Below are positions 26,420-35,379 of a stretch of DNA of 64,000 nucleotides, piece after piece. Made by a program: the position numbers and the translations under genes. The stretch's first letter is position 1, and every line of letters begins with the position of its first letter. The notes below the pieces were generated by a model. It saw nothing but the letters and a program-made list of their open reading frames with translations. It had not been told where the DNA came from and searched no databases. Source of the stretch: Isoetes taiwanensis (taxonomy: Eukaryota > Streptophyta > Lycopodiopsida > Isoetales > Isoetaceae); contig JAJEKV010000030.1 in assembly GCA_021234155.1 (NCBI GenBank), positions 9,346,390 to 9,410,389 on the forward strand, written 5' to 3'.

Positions 26420-26910
26420 ACAAACTTCACCGAAGAAAATCATCATGTAAAGTTTTTGGATCGTAAGATGGTGGATTAGGGCACTGTGTTTGATTGTAGA
26501 AGCATTTGAGAGCATCATCATCCACTATGATTATATCATCCTTATTCTCGATACCAAGTTAGTCCATCATGTTACTCAAGTGTTTGATGAAGATAGGCTT
26601 GCTGTTGGATCCTTGGGATTAGTGAACTTCACACATTTGTTCGATCCCAAAGGGTCAACCAATGTCTACGCATTTCCCCAGTGCCTCCAAAGTATCCTTG
26701 ATGTTCCTTAGTTCCATGGATGACCAAATACCAACTTCGAAATAACCCGAATGCCTCGTCTAGCATCTCCTTCAAGTGCGGACGCGGATAGATCCACTTG
26801 GTATTTGATTCTCTTTGGTGTCGATGAAAGCGTTCTCTAGCCACTTTATTTTTAGGAAAAGTCTTGCAAAGGACTCCGTTTAGGTCGAACACCACAACCT
26901 TCTTAGAAGC
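26420..26910 (-). pseudogene. FCP1/NIF-type HAD phosphatase segment
   Basis: Minus-strand text reads VVFDLNGVLCKTF, a HAD motif I variant (DxNG in place of DxDxT/V), then IYPRPHLKEMLDEAFGLF. In a shifted frame GIWSSMEL and KDTLEALGKCVD follow, then LWDRTN, and finally IIVDDDALKCFYN (HAD motif III/IV) with PPSYDP. This is the fold of FCP1-like CTD and small NLI-interacting phosphatases. Three or more one-base indels (after GLF, before LWDRT, inside the TN codons) break the frame, while the protein text is otherwise clear. Directly upstream is AG-preceded intron-like DNA, so this is probably the last exon of the decayed gene to its right. Confidence 0.6.
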
Positions 26911-27457
26911 GCAATGGAAGCTGAAACATCAAACATGTATCCGGTCGACAAGATCACGATAACACAAACAATACAAGCGCCAAGCGTGATTTGAAATAGT
27001 CATAACCAAATCGCTTCGGCGTGATTTAGTTTGACAACGAAAAATAATCAAAAACGCTTGGCGATTTAATTCAAAGGTAATACAAATTAAATCACGCGGC
27101 GTGTGGCTATTTCGATGAGCAAGGCCATACCTATCATCTTGGTTTAAGCTGCCAGTCATCGGCGTCATTCTCCCCTCTCCCACCCTTAATCTTAGTCTTC
27201 TTCTTCATTTGTTAGAATTGTTATTTTCTATTAGTTCCACTGCGTCCTTCTGGCCCGACATTATTTTACTATTGATTTGGCAAATACGTGAATCACTAGA
27301 GCGCGCCGTTGCCTTCATTTTCGGTTTCCCTGTCAATTATTTCATTGTTAACACGTGTGAATCTACTCTATTGTTGCTTGCATCACCCGCAATGTGGGCA
27401 AGGATATTCCCTAAGTTAAGCCGCCATCCGCGATGCTTTGAGCAACCGGTTTAGCGG

Positions 27458-29200
27458 CTATTTGTTCATTCTTGCTTTCCTTATCGGTTGCAGATTACTA
27501 GTTCCCTCTCCGGGAGCAGCGTCCACTTTCGAATTGGACAAGTCTGAGACTTTTGATTCTGATGATTTCAGGTTGCCATAAGGGCCTTTAGGAGACTTGG
27601 CAAGCACATGCATGAGGAATGGTTCAAGAAAGTCTTTGGCACGCTCATCACTCACAAAGCGGTGACATCTTCTTGCACCCATAAGAGCCTCTCGGGCAAT
27701 ATAACCTCAACATGAAGCTCCAAGCGGGTTGTATCAATTGGAGCAAATGCCTCGGCAGGTAAGCGACCATAGGCGGAAATCCATTTTTCCTTCTCCTTAG
27801 TTTGTAGCTTCGTGCTTGATTTCCCCACTTAGGAGGGGTCCGATCCTCATCCTCTTGACTCATCATTACGACTAATCGATCCGTATGATAGAATATAGTT
27901 CTTAAGTGCGGATCATCTAGAAGAAAACATTCCCATGCCACGCTATTGTCACCCTTGGCCTTAGCAATATCATATTCCTCGTCGGCGGCATGGATATCAT
28001 AATAAAGATCACATGTGCCATCTTAGTTACGTTTAGTGACTCATTATCCTTAACATCATATATTAGGCATCCCTCCCTAATAACTTTGAGGCACTCGGAT
28101 CATGAGCAGCGAGATAGTGCATGCGGATGTGACTCACGAAGGAAGGACAAGCGATGACAATAGTGAAGGACCTCTGGGTTGTCAATCCTATCTGGTGGTA
28201 AAGAAGCTCTTGTAGTCCTTACGGTTCATGCCCATATCTCCTCTCCCACCCTCTTTGTCCAACACAAAGAGTGATATATTTTTAAGGCGGAAGTTGAATC
28301 GGCAAGAGACCTTTGTACCCAATGGGGTGAATCTTTGGGCGGTGTCGTCTTCTCCGGTAATCTTCTTCACAAGGGCCACTTTTCTTCTCAACTCGGCCCG
28401 GTACCTTAGGGGGTAGAGTCTCCTTATGTTTTGTATTTTTAGCCTTCCAATTCTTTAGGAAGTCCTTTGACCAGAATACAAACTTCTTGATGTCATCATT
28501 CTTGACCTTGTATTTGTCCGGCAATCAATTTGAGGATAATGCCACATCCCCCGATAGCCTTTGTAACTTCGGCTCCTACTGGTGACTTCATTATATCGTA
28601 CATCCTTTACATGGCTGCGGCACTCAACGAAGGACATCCTATCCTTGGTGAAAGCACCCTTCTTGTATAAGACTTCCTTCTTTAAGCGGTCTAAAACCCA
28701 AATGGTCTCGGCGTCGTCTAGCCCCCACGAGTCTTTCTCATCTCTGTCACATTCAAGTCAAAGATGCTTACATCAACGGGAGGCACCCTACCCATAGTAT
28801 CGGCGGCTTCCCTTGTGCATAAGCCCTGAATTCATTCCACTTGAGCCATCTTGCCTCCTTACAAAACACAATCTTTATACGAAGTCTGTTGGTCGACTGC
28901 TTTGGATGAGCTTTCGGAAGGATCTGCAATGTCATCACCACCTTTTTCTTTGATTTTCTTGGGTCTTCTTCTTCTCTCTGTATAATTGATTGCGACGAGT
29001 CCGCTCCGGCAGCTTGAATGCCTCGGACTTTGACCCATACATGCGGTGGGCAATGGGCAGCCATATTCCACCCTTGTTGGCGTGGCGTGGGCGCGGTTGT
29101 TCAACGTATGGGCTGCAATAGTACGGACATTGAATCGGTATCATAGAATAGAAAACGGGCGCGATTTGAATAGAATTGATGAAGAGAAAAATCACGCTGG
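27458..29200 (-). pseudogene. Decayed multi-exon gene, unknown function (3' half)
   Basis: A chain of minus-strand segments reads as plausible protein with a frame change every 60-100 codons: NKGGIWLPIAHRMYG and SSSKAVDQQTSYKDCVL near 28.9-29.1 kb, DDAETIWVLDRLKKEVLYKK and MSFVECRSHVKDVRYNEVTS near 28.6-28.7 kb, KFVFWSKDFLKNWKAK near 28.46 kb, YYDIHAADEEYDIAKAKGDN then AWECFLLDDPHLRTIFYHTD near 27.9-28.0 kb, and DERAKDFLEPFLMHVLAKSP near 27.6 kb. I do not recognise the family. The strand matches the HAD phosphatase segment to the left, and the two may be parts of one gene. Confidence 0.4.
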
Positions 29201-29499
29201 CGTGAAATGAATAAAGTTACTAATGCAATTCCGAAAGGCGTGCTTTCAAATCAAACCAATTCACGCCGGGCGTGTTTTCAAATCAATCAATTCCGCCCGG
29301 CGTGTTTTCAAATCAATTGGTTGACTTGAAAACACGCTGGCGTGAATTCATTGAATTCAAAAACGCTGGCGTGAATTAATTTGATTTGAAAGCTGCGCTG
29401 GCGTGAATACAATTTATGAAACCGGGTTGATTACCTTTTGTATAGAAATGTCTTCCCCATTTCATTCAAAGTTGCACTAATCTCACCGTCTCTGCGGTG

Positions 29500-30600
29500 A
29501 AGTATTGGCATCCAAGATCGACACCTCCTATACACATAGTGATTGTAGAACACTTTTGGCCTGTTTTTGTTACGGGCTGCTGATGATGGCCTTTTGTGCC
29601 TCAACGGAATCTTTGCCCGTCGATGATGACATATTTAATATCATCACTTGATAATAGCTCGGGCGTTCGTCCACCTGGCCGAGCTTGTTTGAGATCATAT
29701 CCCAAAGGTAGCACATCCGCTGGCATAGGCATTTGACCTGGATTACTAATCATGCTCGAACAATCTCCATGGCATGTCTTTGGATCATATCTTACGCTAA
29801 CATAAATGGAGCTTGGTGAGCGGATGAGGGACTTCACATGGATCATAAAAGTTTCCTTAAGACCCAATGGATAATGGTCGAAAGTATTTATTGACTTGTT
29901 CATGGCCTCATTGCGCGCCACTCTATCTGTTCATTCTCAAAAGCGAAGCCTCCATGCCTTCGACAAGCTGCGGGTTGAACATCCTTCCCTAGATCTAGGA
30001 CCCTTTTAGAAGCTTTCAAGTCGGCTAATTTCCTAGCTTGCCGCAAATAGTGACTTGGTGTGGGTTTAGTGAACATGCCTCTACATACGGCTATAACCCC
30101 TTGGCAAATAGATATTGGCATAAGCTGCTACATTGGTTGGCCAACCATACTTAAAACATGTCTCTCACCGTTCACATCTGTCTTCATGAGCGTATCCTTG
30201 TATCACGGTAGCTCTACGATTGAGTAAGTCCGAGGCGGATCTTTCTTACCTTACATTGTAATCTCCAAGAGCAATTTGCAGTTAGTGTCATCCTCTTCCT
30301 CACAAGAGATTAGGATCCCTTGTTTGGCCATCTTGTCTGCTTCCTTTTTCCTCGAGAAGAGAGTTAAGTCGAGCTTGCCATTTGTCTTGGCAAGGTCAAC
30401 GTACCACTCGGCACCCTCGTCCATTTCCTCTTGAGGGCAGGCGGGGTCGTTGGTTGCTATAAGAATCGGCCCTTCATCATCTAAGGTGAGATCATATGGT
30501 GCGCATCTGGGTCGTCGCCCTTGCTTTCTTGGCGGATTAGAACCAGAATTATTAGGGGTTTTCTTCCTCTTGAACCTTTGCAAATGAAGATGAGCACTTT
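29500..30600 (-). pseudogene. Decayed gene, unknown function (5' half), with a DGQ motif
   Basis: A 110-codon frame (30583-30251) starts with a basic stretch (QRFKRKKTPN, RKQGRRPR) that looks like a nuclear localisation signal, followed by an acidic region and EWYVDLAKTNGKLDLTLFSR. Next come frames with HYLRQARKLADLKASKRVL (about 30.05 kb), GLKETFMIHVKSLIRSPSSI (29.85 kb) and DIKYVIIDGQ, which in another frame continues as VEAQKAII (29.62 kb). The last part resembles the DGQHR/GxxR region of ParB-like folds, but this is a weak motif match. Palindromes flank the segment on both sides, as if in introns. Confidence 0.35.
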
Positions 30601-32620
30601 TTAGAGTACTTTTCGGAACAAGAGATCACGCTTGGCGTGCATTTAAACCTAAATTAGTACAAATCACGCTTGGCGTGTTGGTAGCTCTATTATTGACCAT
30701 GCTATCGTGAATTTGAAACTAATTTATTTTGCATCCACATTTTAAGCTACATACCCTTCATGAATCCATATTTCACACTATTTAACCTCATTGAACATTG
30801 CTATCTCCAAGCTGTCTAACACCGCTATATTCTATATATAAAAGCGAGCAAAATTATGTTCTCTGAGAGCGGATAATCGAGCATTGGCGATGTTAATACT
30901 TAAAATTCATGCAAAGCATAATAACTCAAACTCATGCAAAGCATATTAAGTGAAAGGGAAATATCTCAAATTCATGCAAGCATAATACTCTCCACACAAT
31001 GTGTGTTACGTGGCAAATTAAATACCTTGAATAGGGTTACGTGTATTACGTGTATTACGATCAACGTCCTCACGAAACTTGAGAAGAGCGGGTTTAGAGA
31101 TTCCTCTTCCACCGCTTCCCCTCGCCCCGTCGCCCTCGACCTCGATTCGCTTTAGAAGACATCTCGGGAGTCGCCTAGTAAGCAGTCGGAAGGTCTCGGA
31201 TCTGGCCTTTCGAGCTGCTTTCGAAGAAATAGCTTTTTCTACTGTGACGAGAAATAGAAATTTGAATTTCAAGAAAACACAAAATCACGGTTTGAAATAT
31301 TCTTGACACATACAAATAATAATGCGAAGACCCGTCCGTAGACTTCTTTCATTAAGTTTTTAAAACCAATCTACCCAAAAAGTATCCGCCAAATTTATCC
31401 GCCTAAGCGTAGTTAACCTAATCTTTCTTCTAATTGAAATTTTCGGCCGCTTGAGAGTTTCCATAGCGCCTTGACTTCTCAAATCAGCGGAGACTCAAAT
31501 CGGCTTCTCAAGAATGGCTCTGAATTACGGTACTCATCTCATTCAATAGCTTGAACATTAATTTCCAATAGTAGGTGTAATACGAATAGCAATTTTTGCG
31601 GATGTCGAAGATGAATGTTTCATGTTAACTACAAATCGAGAAAAGGAAAGTAGGATTATGCAAGATCGACTCCATCGATCATATGAAATCATGGAATTCC
31701 GCTCGGGGATAAGTATGTCAGGAGTTCTGATGATTCTTCTTTGCGCTATGGATGAAGCTTTACCTCATGAGACACCCAGGGTGGGGATACGGTTGGAGAA
31801 AGTGTTGGAACATTTGTTGCATGGCCAAGAAACCGCTTAAAAAGGTATGTAACATGTATTACATTGTAGAAATATAGAAGTAGACAAAATTTGTTGTATT
31901 CATTGGAAAAAGATTACAATTGCATATAATACGGATAAAACTGGATAAACCGGACAAAATCCCGGACCTCTTTGTTTCAAGCCCAGTCTCTTGAGTAGGC
32001 TGGGCTATCGATCTCCCATTTCCATTGCGGGGGCATAGTGAATTCTTGGTAAAACCCGGCAAAAAACACGGGCTCTAGCTCCACCACCCCTTTGCTCCAC
32101 CTCCACCTCCACACTCCTGCTCTGCTCTCCTTTGCTCTGTTGAACCTCAATGCATCGTATAAGCGCTGCGGTAGTGGTTCCATTGGTTGAGCCATCTCCA
32201 TTGCATCGTATCGCTTTGTGGTAGTGGTTCGTGTTGGGGCATCCGGGCATAGAGGCTAACCACTAAGCCTTGACTCCTCATTTTGAATCTCGAGCTAGCG
32301 GATGCGAGATTCACTCTCGATCAATGCATGTCTTGCATTTCGAAGTGATTAGATAAGAGGGGCGACCTCGGATGCGATTGCAAGGGCCCCGAGCCCGGAT
32401 CTATCATTGCCCTTTCTCTTTGCCATCATCATTACTTGATCCAAGTACTCGGGGGTTGCAAAGGCGGTGCTCAGTAGGGCCGGTGCTCATTGGTTCAACC
32501 GGACTAGAGATTGAAGCTGGAGCTGGGCTGTGTGATTGCTGGCCCAAATGTAATTCAATCCATCTTCGTCACCTGTAAGGGTGATTAATGTAACGGCATC
32601 TATCAATAGGAAGTGGCGGA
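30601..32620. other. Palindrome block interior, unassigned frames
   Basis: Two palindromes lie at 30632 and 30662, then A/T-rich DNA. A minus-strand frame at 31018-31272 is Arg/Lys-rich (AARKARSETFRLLTRRLPRC) without a recognised family. A plus frame at 31622-31840 ends RVGIRLEKVLEHLLHGQETA. On the minus strand 31.98-32.58 kb reads in one broken frame as PEYLDQVMMMAKRKGN, LIESESRIR-LEIQNEE (coiled-coil-like) and VFFAGFYQ. These may be further exons of a decayed gene. None can be named. Confidence 0.3.
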
Positions 32621-33417
32621 GTATATCGGTATTCACGCTGGCGTGTTATATTTATTTATTTATAAACTTAGAAACTAAAGAACTCGGCGTGTTTGGCGTA
32701 AAAGTTGAAAGTAGGGATACAATTGTTTGCATGCTTTCGTGTAAAGCTGCTATATAGGAAAAACTATACGCTTCGGCGTGCATTATTGAGGAGGAGAAAA
32801 ATAATTGCCTGGCCTTTATCTATTTACTTATCTATATGTACAGTTTTTTTTTCTCCCTCCCTGCTGAATGCACGCCGAGCGTGTATTCATGTTGAAGGCT
32901 AAGGTTACCATAAAACACGCTTAGCGTGTTTCAAATATTATCTTTCAGATTTTTCTAATGCTTTCTACTACACTTATTCATAATAGAAACTTGCATGCAA
33001 TAGCATGATTAATTCAGGAAGAGAAACTCAAGAATTTACTCGAAACAAAAAGAAGCAGATGAAGTTTATAAAAAACTATTCTGGTTTTCATAAATAAACA
33101 TCATCTGCTTCCTCTGCCTCGAGCAAATGCAAAAGCTTGTCTTCTTGGATTAAACCTGTCATTGAGATGCAACTTAAAACTAAATGAAAACTAACCTTGA
33201 GTTCTGAGGCTGGAAGAATTCGAAGAACGGAGGACTATGCTTTGTGGTTTTAATTCGAGGCTTTTCGATTATGAGACCTTAGTCCTCTTCTTTTGGTTTT
33301 AATTCTGAGTCTTGATTTCCTCACTCTGAGATGCTCTGAGAACAAAAGGCGGAGTCTTTTAGTAAGTTAGGAATTGCGAAACCAAACATCTAACATTGAT
33401 GAATATAAATCGCTCAC

Positions 33418-33525
33418 CAAGATTTGAGGGATGGGCGGATCAAACACAGGTAGAATAAACCGCACCGTCATTATGAAGGAAGGAAGAAAATGTAGGAACT
33501 TTGAGGCGTAAAATGGATTTATATA
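33418..33525 (-). promoter_or_regulatory. TATA box and first exon (MTVRFILPVFDPPIPQIL) of a minus-strand unit
   Basis: TATATAAA reads on the minus strand at 33518-33525. The first ATG is at 33471 and opens 18 codons to a GTGAGC donor (33412-33417). An exon-like segment follows between about 33340 and 33195, ending ACTCAAG with a GTTAGT donor. This would be the 5' end of the decayed minus-strand unit of this block. A near-duplicate of the TATA module lies at 34.7 kb. Confidence 0.4.
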
Positions 33526-34762
33526 GGCACAATTAGAAAAAAGTTAAGCGTGAATAATTGATTGCTTGAATTAACACGCTGGCGATACGGTCTTCCCTTG
33601 AGACATGACATGTATATGGTATATATGGAGAATATTGCATTTCATGCAATAAATTCTCATGGCATTTTATTCCATTTATTGCATTAGAAAAAATAGAATT
33701 TAGAAATTTTATATAGGCTAAATTAAAAATGATTTTAAAGGCAAAATTATGAAGGCTAAAAATGACTTGTAAGGTTGGGGAATTGTTTTAGGTCGTATAG
33801 GAAAATTTCCTATAGTTCTTGTGATGAATCGAGAGATTTCTCATGTGGTTGATTTATAGTGTTCGAGACTTTGTTGAGACAAAATTTTGAGATACAAAAT
33901 TTTAGAGATAACGACTTGGAGACAAAATAATTGGAGAAAGCAGTTGGATTTAATTCAAATAATTTTATGTCTGAAAAAGCTGGTCAGAAGAACTTTGTTT
34001 TGAAGAAAATTTTATGACAAAAACTGTTTGATTTCATTCATAAGAGGAGAATGTCACGGATGCAGAAGGCTTTTCACAAAATTACTGAGGAAAAAAAAAA
34101 AATGCGGGGGCGTGTCCAAAGCTACGTAAGCAACCAAAAAAAAGGGGGCCGCATAGGGGGATGCATCATTGATCTTCCACGTCTGCAACAAAAGAAGGAA
34201 GAAAGGTGTTAGAAAAGAAAGAAAGGTGAAAAAAAAAAAAAATCGGACATGCAAAACGGCTCATCTCGACCATTCTAAAAGCTGGGGTGAATTCTCGACC
34301 TTCCTCCTCATCCTCTTCCTCCCCCTCCTCCTCCTCTTCCTCCTCCTCCTCTTGGGAGATTTCATTCTCTGTTTCAGGTCAAGCCAACCCCAGGCGAGGC
34401 GGTTTCATGCTCTTGGGAGGACATCTCCTCCTCTTCCTCCTCTTGAGTCGAGGAGGAATCGAGGAGGAGCTCAACTCCTCCTCTTCCATGTCAAAATCGG
34501 CATCATCCTCACGAATCGGAATCGAGGAGGAGAATTGGGCAAGAAAATCTATGATGGGGGGGAAGAGGGGGTTCTTCAACCCAGCGTCTCTTTGGCGAGA
34601 CCTCGGGTTCTTCATGAAGTTCGGAAATTTGAGGGCGCTTCATGGTAGGAGAAAAAAAAAAATTGGGGACGAGAATGGTCTTGAGGCGTGAACCCGGTTT
34701 ATATAGGGTTAATTAGAAATTAAGCGTGAATAATTTATTGCCTCAAATAACACGCCGGCGTC
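33490..34762. repeat. Two diverged copies of a ~100-bp TATA-plus-palindrome module
   Basis: 33490-33590 and 34660-34762 share, in order, TTGAGGCGT, a TTTATATAGG box, AATTAGAAA, AAGCGTGAATAATT, ATTGC-T-AA and TAACACGC-GGCG. Each lies just 5' (on the minus strand) of a short open frame starting with ATG (33471 and 34643). This looks like a duplicated promoter, or the same element end twice. Confidence 0.55.
34380..34643 (-). pseudogene. Short acidic/basic low-complexity frame behind a TATA box
   Basis: TATATAAA at 34698-34705 (minus) is followed by the ATG at 34643, which opens MKRPQISELHEEPEVSPKRR and stops at 34509. The next frame continues as REDDADFDMEEEELSSSS and a run of Lys/Arg, with further acidic text in the third frame. 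The DNA is a near-simple (TCC/GAGGAG) repeat, so slippage probably caused the frameshifts. It could be the N-terminal exon of a nuclear protein. No family is recognised. Confidence 0.3.
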
Positions 34763-35300
34763 TGAAATTTCCTTGACTATATTATCTAGGGTATATTATT
34801 ATGGATAATAAATTCTCCGTCTATTAGTTATATGTCTTTTAGTAATCATATATCCAAATTTTCGATAATTAAAATTTGGATATATTTATATAAATGTCAT
34901 TTCCTTGTTGTTGCCATGAAAATTCTTGTTTTTAAATGATTTCGTTTCGCCCATTGTTATTATTATATTAAACCTATTTCCAAGGAATTTCTTGCTTTTA
35001 AAAAATTTGATTTACCTCTACATATTCCATAAATGTGCGTTACTTTTTTTTATCTTATGGTGTAATAATTTTTCTTACTCATTGACTAAAAGGGTGCAAT
35101 TTGCCTAGGTCAATGGTGCCCCTCAACTCAAGATGGTGAAAAGAGCAATATCAATGAAAAACCAACTCCTAGCAAGAATGTTGAAGAAAAACAATTAGTC
35201 CTCTATAGTAGGGTGCAATGGAGGAACAAGAAGGTGAGAATCATGCACAAGTGCAACAAGGAAATAGTAGGCCAAGGAGTCATTGTGCTAGCGAGATCTG
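34763..35300. other. A/T-rich spacer
   Basis: Highly A/T-rich with no open frame of note. It separates the palindrome block from the transposon-like gene at 35.3 kb. Confidence 0.45.
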
Positions 35301-35379
35301 GTCAATTACATTAATGATGAAAGGCTAGGGAAGACAATATTGGTATTGCAATTTCGATGTTGGAAGACAAGCTGGAAAG

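Larger units (their letters stand above)
26970..34762. repeat. Dispersed palindrome family, consensus near AATCACGCTTGGCGTGATT
   Basis: Around 20 full or half copies are seen, for example at about 26976, 27009, 27051, 27089, 29190, 29234, 29259, 29290, 29331, 29360, 29392, 30632, 30662, 32631, 32682, 32765, 32870, 32914, 33543/33573 and 34725/34749. The core is CACGC, 1-3 bases, then GCGTG, often flanked by AAT/ATT or AAA/TTT. Copies sit between minus-strand exon-like segments, never inside the clearest coding text. Seven are packed into 29190-29410. Apart from one half-copy near 25989 I did not notice the motif elsewhere in the window. Confidence 0.7.

Noticed and set aside
29190-29410. CRISPR-like array of palindromes
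   Set aside because: Spacing is irregular, there are no constant repeats with unique equal-length spacers, and the DNA is plant nuclear.
31018-31272. Arg/Lys-rich minus-strand frame resembling a histone tail (GRGISKPALLKF)
   Set aside because: The similarity is to a few residues only; neither the histone fold nor the order of H4 motifs is present.
34169-34691. Two long plus-strand frames of Ser/Pro runs
   Set aside because: They are shadows of a (TCC)n-rich tract whose minus strand has a TATA box and ATG. Low complexity explains the open frames.
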